DNA of 64,000 nucleotides, from contig NZ_CP075190.1 in the NCBI RefSeq assembly GCF_020510585.1, positions 2,540,001 to 2,604,000 of the forward strand. The letters run 5' to 3'. Below, one piece after another: positions 34,273 through 42,834 of the stretch. Position 1 is the stretch's first letter; the number at the start of each line of letters is the position of its first letter. The notes beneath the pieces are model-generated. The model saw nothing but the letters and a program-made list of their open reading frames with translations. It had not been told where the DNA came from and did no database searches. Both the position numbers and the translations under genes were made by a program. This DNA is from Ferribacterium limneticum. Its GTDB lineage: Bacteria > Pseudomonadota > Gammaproteobacteria > Burkholderiales > Rhodocyclaceae.

Positions 34273-35019
34273 ATGAAAACCAATCTGCTCAAACCCCTGC
34301 TTGCCTCGCTGCTGATTATTGGCTGCGCTTCCGCCCAGGCAGCCCATTTCGAAGTTCAGAGCTACACCGCTTCCAGCCTTTACAGCGGCATGGTCAATTT
34401 CGAAGTGTTCAAGTATGACGGTGCCGACCTTTCCGGTGGCGGCGATGTCCTGACCATGGCTTCCGGGATCGATGCCGCCACGGATTACACCCATGCCGGG
34501 TCAGCCTTTGGCAGCTTCTACAATGGCCAGACTCTGGATCTATCGACATCGGTCAGCTTCGACTCCGCCAACGCCATCAACTATTTCGGCATGGCAGTCG
34601 CCGTCGAGAAAAACATCCAGCTGAAAGTGGTCGCTGATAGCGGCGATGTTGGTCCGGTTGTCAATGTCAGCTTTGCCGGCTTGTCCTCGACGGTGAACAA
34701 CCTGGCCGGCGCCACCGGCTCCTTCCAGACGACTGTTCGCGTAATGAACGGCAGCAGTCTGCTCGGCAGCTTCAACACGACCCAGTATGCCGACCAAAAC
34801 ATTTCCTTTGCCTTCACGGCGCAGGCCGGCGACATCCTGACCTTGTCCGCATCCCAGGGCTCCACCATGAACGCCACGGGGCCGATCAACGCCAGCCTGA
34901 CCGGCATGCTGAGCGGCGACTTCACGGTCACCGCCGTCCCCGAGCCGGAACAGTACGCCATGTTGCTGGCCGGTCTTGGCCTGATCGCCGGCGTTGCCCG
35001 CCGCCGTAGCAGCCGCTGA
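34273..35019 (+). CDS. PEP-CTERM sorting-domain protein
   Basis: 248 aa. Signal peptide MKTNLLKPLLASLLIIGCAS to AQA-AHFE. The mature part is Ser/Thr/Gly-rich with alternating beta-strand pattern and no recognised catalytic motif. The C-terminal tripartite signal is VPEPEQYAML, then LAGLGLIAGVA and RRRSSR. It starts 29 bases after the nucleotidase stop and ends in front of a strong terminator, so the nucleotidase and this gene form one transcript. It may be a surface or matrix protein anchoring or assisting the enzymes. Confidence 0.9.
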   Translation: MKTNLLKPLLASLLIIGCASAQAAHFEVQSYTASSLYSGMVNFEVFKYDGADLSGGGDVLTMASGIDAATDYTHAGSAFGSFYNGQTLDLSTSVSFDSANAINYFGMAVAVEKNIQLKVVADSGDVGPVVNVSFAGLSSTVNNLAGATGSFQTTVRVMNGSSLLGSFNTTQYADQNISFAFTAQAGDILTLSASQGSTMNATGPINASLTGMLSGDFTVTAVPEPEQYAMLLAGLGLIAGVARRRSSR

Positions 35020-35032
35020 TCCATAACGGTGA

Positions 35033-35066
35033 AACCGCACGGGCTGTCCGGCCCGTGCGGTTTTTT
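35033..35066 (+). terminator. rho-independent terminator
   Basis: AACCGCACGGGC, a six-base loop and GCCCGTGCGGTT form a 12-bp stem followed by a T run. It ends the nucleotidase/PEP-CTERM transcript. Confidence 0.92.
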
Positions 35067-35114
35067 GCCGCGGCGTGCGGCGCGGGCCGAGCAACAACCC
35101 AAGTCCCGCTATTT

Positions 35115-35145
35115 CCACGGTCAACCGGAAATTTTGGCCAATTTT
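35115..35145 (+). repeat. dispersed repeat copy B
   Basis: CCACGGTCAACCGGAAAT then TTTGGCCAATTTT, in the gap after the terminator and 39 bases before the next start. It shares 27 consecutive bases with copy A. Confidence 0.8.
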
Positions 35146-35183
35146 AAAACGTCGCCTCGCCGCTCTGTTCCCAGGAGATTCTT

Positions 35184-35705
35184 GTGTCCAAGTTACTTCG
35201 CATCACCGCCCTCGCCACCCTGCTATGTGCTGCCGTACCGGCAGCCCAGGCCGCTACCTACAGCTTTTCCGGGATGATGGATTCCGGCTCGCTGATCGGC
35301 GAAAGCTTCACCGGCAACTTCAGCTTCGATGACCTTGGCCTGACCGGGGTCGATCTCGAGATTCGTGGCCTGAACAGCCTGAGCCTGAGCTTCCTCGGCA
35401 ATACCTACACGGTTGGCAATGCCGACTCGATGCCCGATGTGAGCTTTCTGAACGGCAGCTTTCTTGGCCTCTCGTATTCGGTCACAACCAGCACGCTGGG
35501 GTTCAGCGTCATTCCCGGCTTCAGCGATACCTCTGATGCCTTCGTTGCCTACGACAAGTTGAGCGGTGGAAACATCGTTGACGGTCAGTCAGGTTACGGA
35601 TCGATCGTTTACCTCCCGGTTCCCGAACCCGAGTCCTACGCCATGCTGCTCGCCGGTCTTGGCCTGATGGGTGTGGTCGCCCGCCGCCGTTCCCAGGCCA
35701 CCTGA
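35184..35705 (+). CDS. PEP-CTERM sorting-domain protein
   Basis: 173 aa from a GTG at 35184, set by AGGAG seven bases upstream; it begins the signal peptide MSKLLRITALATLLCAAVPA (cleavage near AQA-ATYS). The mature part is about 120 residues of beta-rich sequence (YSFSGMMDSGSLIGESFTGN, DLEIRGLNSLSLSFLGNTYT). PEP-CTERM tail: VPEPESYAML, hydrophobic helix, RRRSQAT. It forms its own transcription unit between two terminators. Function unknown; short PEP-CTERM proteins of this type are commonly matrix components. Confidence 0.88.
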   Translation: MSKLLRITALATLLCAAVPAAQAATYSFSGMMDSGSLIGESFTGNFSFDDLGLTGVDLEIRGLNSLSLSFLGNTYTVGNADSMPDVSFLNGSFLGLSYSVTTSTLGFSVIPGFSDTSDAFVAYDKLSGGNIVDGQSGYGSIVYLPVPEPESYAMLLAGLGLMGVVARRRSQAT

Positions 35706-35723
35706 TCAGCACTGCATTCAGAG

Positions 35724-35750
35724 AATGGCTCCTGCGGGGGCCATTTTTTT
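35724..35750 (+). terminator. rho-independent terminator
   Basis: AATGGCTCC-TGCG-GGGGCCATT stem followed by T residues, just after the 173-aa PEP-CTERM gene. Confidence 0.85.
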
Positions 35751-35804
35751 GACTTTTCTCCCCGCCCAGGCGGCCCATCCAATATTCGCCATGAGTGACA
35801 CGCC

Positions 35805-38800
35805 ATGAAAATTCGCCCTACAGCCTCCCATCAATTCGCCCGCAACATCATTGCCGCCAGTCTGGTTGCCGCCATGGCGCCGGCCTTCGCCGATGCCAGC
35901 TACCAAACGCTACCCTTTAGCCAGGACTGGTCGAATACCAGCCTGATCAGCGCCGACGACAACTGGAACGGCGTACCCGGCATCATCGGCTACCGCGGCG
36001 ACAGCCTGACCGGGGCAACTGGCACCGACCCGCAGAGCATCCTGGCCGATGGCTCTGCCACGCCCGTCGACGTCATCGCCAACCAGATTTCGACCAGCAT
36101 TTCGAACGGCGGCGTGGCCGAATTTGAACTCGCCAATCCGACCATTGTGCTGCAGGGCTCGGGCACCGCCGACGCGCCTTTCATCCAGATCCATCTCAAC
36201 ACCACCGGTTTCCAGAACATCCAGATTGCCTTCAACCTGCGCGACATCGATGGCACGGCCGACAACGCCATCCAGCAAGTCGCCCTGCAATACCGCATTG
36301 GCAGCAGCGGCAATTTCATCAACGTCCCGACCGCTTACGTTGCCGACGCAACGACCGCCAATAGCGCCACCCAGGTCACCCCGGTCAGCGTCATCCTGCC
36401 CGCCGCGGCCAACAACCAGGCGCAACTTCAAGTCCGCATCATGACCACCAACGCTGCCGGCAACGACGAGTGGGTCGGCATCGACGACATCATGATCAGT
36501 GCCGACGGCACCGGTGGTGGCGAAGTTAACCAGCCAATCATGACGACCTGCCCCACCGGCAGCCTGGCTCAGGGCGAAGCCGGCAGCATCTTGCTTTCCG
36601 CCACCGATGCCGATAGCCGCGTCAATGCTGCCAGCCTTGCCGCCGACACCCCGGCCGGCTTCACGCTCGGCGCGCTGACCAGCGCTTCTGTCGATGGCGC
36701 CGTCGCCTCCGTCGCGCTCAATGCCGCCGCCAGTCTCGCCGCCGGCAATTACGCCGTCGTCGTCAATTTCGCCAACGATGAGGCGCAGACCGCCAGTTGC
36801 ACGGTCAACGTCAATATCAGCGGCACGATGCCGATCCACACCATCCAGGGCGGCGGCACGACCAGCCCGCTGGCCGGCCAGCAGGTAACCACCCAGGGCG
36901 TCGTTACCAAAGTGACGAACAATGGCTTTTTCATGCAGGACGAAAACCCGGATGGCGACGAGACGACTTCGGAAGGCATCTACGTCTTCACCAGCACGGC
37001 CCCCACCGTGGTGGTCGGCAATCGCGTGCGCGTTGCCGCCACCGTCAAGGAATTCAACGTCGGCGCCCTGACCAACAACGCCACGGCCGCCAATCCGCTG
37101 ACCGAACTGATCAGCCCGGCGGTCAACGTCCTCGCCGCCGGCATCGTCATCGCACCGACCGTCATCACCTTCCCCGAAGTTAACGAAGGCGACCTCGAGC
37201 GCTACGAAGGCATGCTCGTTCGCATCGAAGGACCGCTGACCGTCGGCCAGAACTATTTCCTCGGCCGCTTCGGCCAGCTCACGGTTTCAGCCGACGGCCG
37301 CCTCGAAAAGCCGACCAACCGTTACCCGGCCGGCAGCCCCGAAGCGATCGCCATGGCCGATGACAATGCCCGCCGCCGCATCCTGCTCGACGATGGCACC
37401 AGCCTGCAGAACCCCAACCCGACGCCCTACCTCGCCGCCGACAACACGGTGCGCGCCGGCGACACCATAGCCGGCATCACCGGCGTCATCGACTACGGCC
37501 TGGCAACCAGCGACAACACCGGCCTTGGCGATTTCCGCATCCATCCCACCATCGCCCCGCTGTTTACCCGCGACAACCCGCGCACCACGGCGCCGGCTAC
37601 CATCGGCGGCAATATCAAGGTGGCCAGCTTCAACGTCCTCAACTATTTCACCACCTTCACCAACGGCCAGACCGCCGATGGCCAGAGCGGCCAAGGCTGC
37701 ACGCTGGGCAGCAGCACTTCGGCCGCCAACTGCCGCGGCGCCAACGATGCCGCCGAATTCACCCGCCAGCAGGCCAAAATCGTCAAGGCCATCAAGGCGC
37801 TCAATGCCGATGTGGTTGGTCTGATGGAGATCCAGAACAATGGCGCGGTCGCCGTCCAGAATCTGGTCGCAGCCCTCAATGCGGCCTACGGCAGCCAGGT
37901 GTACACCGCCGTCACCAATATCAATGGCAGCATCGGCGACGATGCGATCCGCGTCGCGCTGATCTACAAGAATGCTGCGGTCAGCCCGGTTGGACAGGCA
38001 ATTTCCGACACCGACCCGATCCACAACCGGCCGCCTCTGCTGCAAACCTTCGCCGCCGCCAATGGCGAGAAATTCAGCGTCGTGGTCAATCACTTCAAGT
38101 CGAAGGGCAGTTGCCCGACATCCGGCGATGATGCCGACCAGGGCGATAGCCAGGGTTGCTGGAACGCCCTGCGTACCCAGCAAGCACAAGCCTTGCGCAA
38201 CACCGTACAAAACCTTCAAACCAGCAGCGGCGACAACGACGTCATCGTCATCGGCGACCTGAATTCCTACGGCAAGGAGGATCCCATCCTCGACTTCACC
38301 AATGCCGGCTATATCGACCAGGTTGCCCGCTTCGACAGCTTCGGCTATTCCTATGTCTTCGATGGCGAAGCCGGCTACCTCGATCACGCCCTGGCCACCC
38401 CCAGCCTGAGCGCCCAGATCGCCGGTGCCAAACACTGGCGCATCAACGCCGACGAGCCGGCCATCATCGACTACAACACCGAGTTCAAGCAGCCGGCCTG
38501 CGCCACCTGTGGCCCGGACTACTACAGCAACACGGTCTATCGCTCGTCCGACCACGACCCGGTGATCATCGGCCTCAATCTGCTCAAGCAGATCGGCGGC
38601 ACGGCCGGTCGCGACACCATCATCGGCACGCCCGGTGACGACGTGATCACCGGCGGGATCGGCGCCGATACGCTGACCGGCGGCGCCGGTGCCGACCAGT
38701 TCGTGTTCACGAGCCTGCGCGACGGCGTCGATACGATCACCGACTTCCAGCCGGGCATTGACCGTATCGTGCTGACCCAGCTTCTGCAATCCGTCGGCAT

Positions 38801-38969
38801 CGCCAGCCCGAATCCGATTGCCGGCGGCTACGTCACCTGCAAAACGGTTGGTGCCGACGCCATGATCGGCATTGATCCCGATGCCGCCGGCAGCGCGGTC
38901 AGCCGTAACCTCGTGCTGTTGAAGAACCAGAACTGCGCTGCTGCCATCCCCGGCAACTTTGTGTTTTAA
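35805..38969 (+). CDS. ExeM/NucH-like extracellular nuclease with RTX calcium-binding tail
   Basis: 1054 aa. Signal peptide (to APAFA-DASY) and a lectin/jelly-roll-like N-terminal region to about 240 (VALQYRIGSSGNFINVPTAY, WVGIDDIMIS). After an Ig-like linker, a YhcR-type OB-fold is at about 345-450 (QQVTTQGVVTKVTNNGFFMQ). An endonuclease/exonuclease/phosphatase domain spans about 600-925: KVASFNVLNYF, VVGLMEIQNNG (catalytic Glu), NHFKSKG, VIGDLNSYGKEDP (Asp/Asn), GYLDHALA and SSDHDPVIIGL (Asp-His pair). RTX nonapeptides GTPGDDVITGGIGADTLTGG follow at about 945. It degrades extracellular DNA, and the RTX repeats suggest folding in calcium outside the cell. Secretion is via Sec and possibly the type II system in this window. 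Confidence 0.92.
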   Translation: MKIRPTASHQFARNIIAASLVAAMAPAFADASYQTLPFSQDWSNTSLISADDNWNGVPGIIGYRGDSLTGATGTDPQSILADGSATPVDVIANQISTSISNGGVAEFELANPTIVLQGSGTADAPFIQIHLNTTGFQNIQIAFNLRDIDGTADNAIQQVALQYRIGSSGNFINVPTAYVADATTANSATQVTPVSVILPAAANNQAQLQVRIMTTNAAGNDEWVGIDDIMISADGTGGGEVNQPIMTTCPTGSLAQGEAGSILLSATDADSRVNAASLAADTPAGFTLGALTSASVDGAVASVALNAAASLAAGNYAVVVNFANDEAQTASCTVNVNISGTMPIHTIQGGGTTSPLAGQQVTTQGVVTKVTNNGFFMQDENPDGDETTSEGIYVFTSTAPTVVVGNRVRVAATVKEFNVGALTNNATAANPLTELISPAVNVLAAGIVIAPTVITFPEVNEGDLERYEGMLVRIEGPLTVGQNYFLGRFGQLTVSADGRLEKPTNRYPAGSPEAIAMADDNARRRILLDDGTSLQNPNPTPYLAADNTVRAGDTIAGITGVIDYGLATSDNTGLGDFRIHPTIAPLFTRDNPRTTAPATIGGNIKVASFNVLNYFTTFTNGQTADGQSGQGCTLGSSTSAANCRGANDAAEFTRQQAKIVKAIKALNADVVGLMEIQNNGAVAVQNLVAALNAAYGSQVYTAVTNINGSIGDDAIRVALIYKNAAVSPVGQAISDTDPIHNRPPLLQTFAAANGEKFSVVVNHFKSKGSCPTSGDDADQGDSQGCWNALRTQQAQALRNTVQNLQTSSGDNDVIVIGDLNSYGKEDPILDFTNAGYIDQVARFDSFGYSYVFDGEAGYLDHALATPSLSAQIAGAKHWRINADEPAIIDYNTEFKQPACATCGPDYYSNTVYRSSDHDPVIIGLNLLKQIGGTAGRDTIIGTPGDDVITGGIGADTLTGGAGADQFVFTSLRDGVDTITDFQPGIDRIVLTQLLQSVGIASPNPIAGGYVTCKTVGADAMIGIDPDAAGSAVSRNLVLLKNQNCAAAIPGNFVF

Positions 38970-38980
38970 GCAGCGGGTAA

Positions 38981-39007
38981 CGCCTGTTTCCTTTTGGGAA
39001 ATAGGCG
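38981..39007 (+). terminator. hairpin terminator of the nuclease gene
   Basis: CGCCTGTTTCC and GGAAATAGGCG form an 11-bp stem with one G-T pair, then ATTTAT, 11 bases after the nuclease stop. The T run is weak. Confidence 0.65.
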
Positions 39008-39085
39008 ATTTATCTGCCAGGCGTGCTCTGATCTTGTCAGCTCCGAGTATCTCAAAGGGCTGACCACTGACGCAGTGTTTGCCCG

Positions 39086-39116
39086 CCCCTCGATAAAACG
39101 AAGATTTATCGAGGGG
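39086..39116. repeat. perfect inverted repeat
   Basis: CCCCTCGATAAA, a seven-base loop and TTTATCGAGGGG. The flanks (CCCG to the left, TCGGGG to the right) extend it imperfectly. No T tract follows on either strand. It may be a MITE remnant or an RNA structure. Confidence 0.6.
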
Positions 39117-39178
39117 GTCGGGGCAGCTTGTCCGAATTGGTGCCGCAATTCATTGCGCGGAAAAGAGTCAGTTTTAAC

Positions 39179-39202
39179 GCCAAATTTCCGGTTGACCGTA
39201 GC
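39179..39202 (-). repeat. dispersed repeat copy D
   Basis: On the minus strand GCTACGGTCAACCGGAAATT followed by TGGC. It matches the core of the other copies and shares the GCTACGG start with copy F. Confidence 0.75.
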
Positions 39203-39584
39203 AAGCTCAGGCAGAGCCAGGGATGGCCCTGAACCGGGACGAGCGGCTGAGGCTTCCCAACTCGACGGGCAAGCCATTGAGGCGTGCTGCCACCCTCGGT
39301 CAAAACTCAACATGCAAAAGTAGTCAAATTCAAACGCGCCGACAGACCATAGCCCCAAAAACTTTGCCGTCGCAAGCAGCGTGTGGCCATAGGAAAGAAG
39401 TCGGCCAGGTGCAATCGATCACCAAACCCATGGCAATTTCTGAAATCTATACAAGCGAGCGAGCTTTCGATGGGCATCCTGTGGGGTGAAACGCCACATG
39501 ACGGGGACTGCCTTGGCGTTGTTCCTTAGCTCTAACCAGACGTTCGTCGCCTACTACCGGATTCTCTAATGAAGGCAGAGCGAT

Positions 39585-41165
39585 TCACAGTTCCTGCCGG
39601 CGGCGCCGGTCTTTGCGCTTGCGCTGGCCGGACCGCTCGGCGGAGTCGTCACGCCGATCCTGCCCACTGCGGCGTTCGGCGAAGCGCACCCTGCCGTTCT
39701 TGCCGACTTCAGCAAGCCAGCGAATGCCTTCCGGGTCGATGTGATGGACGGCGGAGAAGTCGACGATCAGTTTATCGAAACGCATATCGTTGTTGGCGCG
39801 ATGGTAGAGCGACTCGATCACGGGCAGCGAACCATAGTAGATGTTGCCGCGGATGCGCAGCACGTTGCCTTCCAGGGTGACGTTCGGGTGCGCCTTCTCC
39901 CACTTGGCGTAGGCCAGTGCAAGCAGCGAGCCGCAGATTACCGCGCCGAAGAGGCCGAACACATGCACCGACAGGAAGGATGCGCTGAACACGATAGCTT
40001 CCGGCCGATGCTGGAAGTGCGCCTTGATGTCAGACCAATCGATCATGTTGGCGCCTGCCACCATGATGATCGCAGCCATCGCCGGCACCGGGACAATCGC
40101 GATGTACTCGCCGAAAAAGCTCACCAGTGCCAGCAGGAACAGCGCCGACGAGACGGCGGCAAGCCGGCTGCCGGTCTTCATCGATTGCATCAGCGACATC
40201 CGGTTGAACGACGCACAGGTCGGCAGCGCGGAGATAAACGGCAGTACGCAGTTGCTCACCGCGTCGGCGAAGATACCGTTACGGGCATCGACGAACTGGC
40301 CGCTCTTCCGGTTCATCATCCGCATCGCCGCAACCGTCTGGAACAGGCCGAGCAACGCGAGCGTCACCGCACCGGGGATGATGCTGACGATATCCGGCAT
40401 CGCCTCCTGAGAAAACAGCGGCAGCGACGGATATACGAAGCCAGCTGGCGAGATGTTCGCCGTCTGCTCGACCAACGTTTCGCCGACGCCGACGTGCGCG
40501 TTCAGGTACTCCGAATACAGCGTCCCGGCAATGATGCCGAGAAGGATTGACCAGTTGCGCAGTATCTTGAACTGGCGCGTGACAACGGTAACCAGCAGGG
40601 TGATCAGGCCGATATGGATGGCGTGCATGTTGCCGATCTCGAGCACTGCGAGGAAGCTCTGCCAGGCGATCCACAAGCGCCATTCGACCTGGGTGTTGAC
40701 GGGCAGGCCGGCAAATGGCGGGAACGATTTGAAGATCATGTACAGGCCGATGCCGCAGATCATGCCGTTCGCTACCGGTTCGCTGACGAAGTCGAGGAAG
40801 CGGCCGAGCGGCCGGATCGACAGGAACAGCAGCTGGATCAGCCCGGTGAGCAGGAACAGCATCAGCGCATAGCCGATATAGTCGGGCCCGAACTGTGGCG
40901 CGACCGGCAGCAGCGTAACGCCGATGACCGCTGACTGGGTGCTGTTGGGCCCGCCGTGAAATACCCGCGACGGGTTCAGTAGCGCAGTAAACAGCACGCC
41001 CCAGATTGCGCAGTAGATGCCGAAATACGACGGCAGCCCGGCGAGCGTGGTCGAGAACGCGACCGCCTGCGGCAGCACGACGATGGCGAGTGTGAGCCCG
41101 ATCAGCAGTTCATTGCCGACTGCGCCCGAACGCAGCGCCATCCACGACGACAGCGCCTGCTTCAT
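39585..41165 (-). CDS. SulP-family anion transporter
   Basis: 526 aa from the ATG at 41165, which overlaps the upstream cytochrome stop (ATGA). The frame is open further upstream only as a shadow. SulP membrane domain: LTLAIVVLPQAVAFSTTLAG, FHGGPNSTQSAVIGVTLL, FLDFVSEPVANGMICGIGLY, and LPTCASFNRMSLMQSMKTGS with about 11-12 membrane segments. The C-terminal STAS domain is short (VTLEGNVLRIRGNIYYGSLP, FDKLIVDFSAVHHIDPEGIR) and ends in a highly basic tail (GQRKRKDRRRRQEL). SulP proteins move sulfate, bicarbonate or other anions. Being last in an operon with a TsdA-like cytochrome suggests a sulfur oxyanion. Confidence 0.88.
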   Translation of the reverse strand: MKQALSSWMALRSGAVGNELLIGLTLAIVVLPQAVAFSTTLAGLPSYFGIYCAIWGVLFTALLNPSRVFHGGPNSTQSAVIGVTLLPVAPQFGPDYIGYALMLFLLTGLIQLLFLSIRPLGRFLDFVSEPVANGMICGIGLYMIFKSFPPFAGLPVNTQVEWRLWIAWQSFLAVLEIGNMHAIHIGLITLLVTVVTRQFKILRNWSILLGIIAGTLYSEYLNAHVGVGETLVEQTANISPAGFVYPSLPLFSQEAMPDIVSIIPGAVTLALLGLFQTVAAMRMMNRKSGQFVDARNGIFADAVSNCVLPFISALPTCASFNRMSLMQSMKTGSRLAAVSSALFLLALVSFFGEYIAIVPVPAMAAIIMVAGANMIDWSDIKAHFQHRPEAIVFSASFLSVHVFGLFGAVICGSLLALAYAKWEKAHPNVTLEGNVLRIRGNIYYGSLPVIESLYHRANNDMRFDKLIVDFSAVHHIDPEGIRWLAEVGKNGRVRFAERRSGQDRRDDSAERSGQRKRKDRRRRQEL

Positions 41166-42259
41166 GTCCCGCTCTCCCGGGCTGCGTCGGACTGGTGCCA
41201 GGTTTCGACGGTATGGAGCAGCGTCGGCATCAGCCGCATCATCAACTGATGCCACAGCGCCGCGAGCGGCCCATCCTTGTCGCCGGCCGGGCGCGGCATG
41301 TTGCTGACGTAAAAGCCGATGTCGCGGCAGTCCTGGTTGCTCAGCGTGCCCTCCTCGCCGAGCGGCATGTTGCGGCAGATGAACCCCGGCAGGATCGTCG
41401 ACACGAAAGAGAAGTTGTTGCGCGACTGCTGGTTGAACGCATTCGGCCCGGCCACCGCCGGAAACAGCGCCTTGCCGTCGACGACCGTGCCGAGCCCTTG
41501 CGGGCCGTGGCAACGTGCGCATTTCTCCTTGTACAGCGCAGCGCCGCGGACGTAATCGTCGCCGCGCTTCATTGTCGACGACGCCGTCACCTCATCGATG
41601 CCCTGTGCCTCATAGCGGTTGCCGAAGCGCAAGTCGAGCGCCGCAGCGAGGAAGCGGCTGTAAGCGGTGACATCGCGGATCAGGTCGTCGGCAACGTTCG
41701 GCTTGTAGCCGTTCGACGAGTTGATGTAGCACTGCATCTGGCGCATCTCGTAAGGCAGCAGGATGCCGGTGAACTGGTCGTACATGTCGGCCATGACCCA
41801 TGACGCGGCGAGACTCAGCGAGCCGGTCTGCGGCATGCCGGCGGCGGTCTGCTTGTCGCCGATGCCCTGGTGGCAGTGGTCGCAGCTGGTGTGGGTGCCG
41901 CGTACGAAGCGGGTCGCGTTCCAGCGTTCGCGGCCAGGGTCCGCAGCGAGCTGCCCCTGCAGGTCGTCGATGATGTTGCAGCCGCGCTGGATTGCCCGCA
42001 CATCCTCGTCGCTGTAACCCCGCTTCACGCTCGCCTGTCCGCTGCGCGCGAGCACGTAGGGCGAGGCGTAGCTGGAGCCGGCCGCAAGCCCGTAGCGAGC
42101 GAGCTTTTCCGCGCAGCCCGGCGTCAGCTTCACCGGCTGCACGCGGATTAGCGCGCGCTCGTCGTGGCGCGCGACAGCGAGGGCATACAGCGCGAGCAGC
42201 GTGCCAACCAGCAGCGCGAGTCGGACGGCCTTTCCCCACCCCGGTGCGAGCTGCTTCAT
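41162..42259 (-). CDS. diheme cytochrome c, thiosulfate dehydrogenase (TsdA)-like
   Basis: 365 aa, anchored by an N-terminal membrane helix (VRLALLVGTLLALYALAVA). Two CxxCH heme sites: SCDHCHQG at about 128 and KCARCHGPQG at about 248. The second half has the TsdA arrangement: GAALYKEKCARCHGPQG, FPAVAGPNAFN, FICRNMPLGEEG and DIGFYVSNMPRP, where the Met in NMPLG is the likely axial ligand. TsdA-type enzymes join two thiosulfates to tetrathionate or the reverse. Several Cys outside the heme sites are unlike standard TsdA. It overlaps both neighbours by four bases. Function is inferred from layout; another diheme cytochrome is possible. Confidence 0.78.
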   Translation of the reverse strand: MKQLAPGWGKAVRLALLVGTLLALYALAVARHDERALIRVQPVKLTPGCAEKLARYGLAAGSSYASPYVLARSGQASVKRGYSDEDVRAIQRGCNIIDDLQGQLAADPGRERWNATRFVRGTHTSCDHCHQGIGDKQTAAGMPQTGSLSLAASWVMADMYDQFTGILLPYEMRQMQCYINSSNGYKPNVADDLIRDVTAYSRFLAAALDLRFGNRYEAQGIDEVTASSTMKRGDDYVRGAALYKEKCARCHGPQGLGTVVDGKALFPAVAGPNAFNQQSRNNFSFVSTILPGFICRNMPLGEEGTLSNQDCRDIGFYVSNMPRPAGDKDGPLAALWHQLMMRLMPTLLHTVETWHQSDAARESGT

Positions 42260-42834
42260 GGCGTTCCCTCAGCGGCGCCTTCACCGAGTTGCAGGTGATG
42301 GGCGACCATGCGTGCAAAAATCCGGATGTCTCGTACTGCCGGGTCGTAGATCGTCGGCACGAAGCCGTCCAGATGCGTGGCGTAGCAGCGCTGCACATGC
42401 TCCTCGAAGGAAACCCGGCGGCCGCTCAGTGCATCGAAGCGGTCGCCGCTCGCGAAGGCGTAAGCAAGTGCCTCCGCACTATGGCAATTGATGCATGCGT
42501 TCGGATGGTCGAGCGCCCCTTTGCGAGTGAAGCGCCAGGCATAGCGGTGGGTATGATGGACGAGGTTGTAGCCGTTCTGGATCGCGCGCACGAAGTAGCC
42601 ATCGTGGCCGAACGTGTCGACGCCATAGGCCTGGCGAAACGCCTCCCAGCCGGCTTCGGGCTTGCCGTGCGGCGAGAACACCGGGCGGTCGGAGCCAAAA
42701 TGGGCCCAAAGCGCGAAGGCGACGATGACGGCGGCGGATAGCACCCCGCGCAGCACGACAACGAAGCGTGCCTGCCGCGCGGCGCGGCGCCGCTCACGCC
42801 CCGCCGCGAAGGCGGTGTCCGGTGTGCTATCCAT
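42256..42834 (-). CDS. membrane-anchored monoheme cytochrome c
   Basis: 192 aa from the ATG at 42834, inside the end of the GGDEF/EAL gene; longer frames are shadows. A basic N-terminus and one helix (FVVVLRGVLSAAVIVAFALW) anchor it. A single heme site ACINCHSAE sits at about 117, followed by GRRVSFEEHVQRCYATHLDG and VRDIRIFARMVAHHL. The latter matches the SERIxxC...MxxxxxY pattern of the first domain of SoxA/TsdA-like cytochromes. It overlaps the next gene by four bases. It is probably the electron partner of the diheme protein. Confidence 0.75.
   Translation of the reverse strand: MDSTPDTAFAAGRERRRAARQARFVVVLRGVLSAAVIVAFALWAHFGSDRPVFSPHGKPEAGWEAFRQAYGVDTFGHDGYFVRAIQNGYNLVHHTHRYAWRFTRKGALDHPNACINCHSAEALAYAFASGDRFDALSGRRVSFEEHVQRCYATHLDGFVPTIYDPAVRDIRIFARMVAHHLQLGEGAAEGTP

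Larger units (their letters stand above)
38970..39584 (+). other. 615-bp non-coding region with hairpins and a repeat copy
   Basis: No convincing gene. It contains the nuclease terminator (38981-39007), a perfect 12-bp stem hairpin (39086-39116) and dispersed repeat copy D (39179-39202). The remaining 380 bases show no ORF with good codon use. It separates the plus-strand nuclease cluster from the minus-strand SulP operon and could mark an insertion boundary. Confidence 0.6.

Noticed and set aside
38994-39323. 109-codon plus-strand frame in the gap after the nuclease gene
   Set aside because: No ribosome binding site, no family features, and it runs through a hairpin and a repeat copy.
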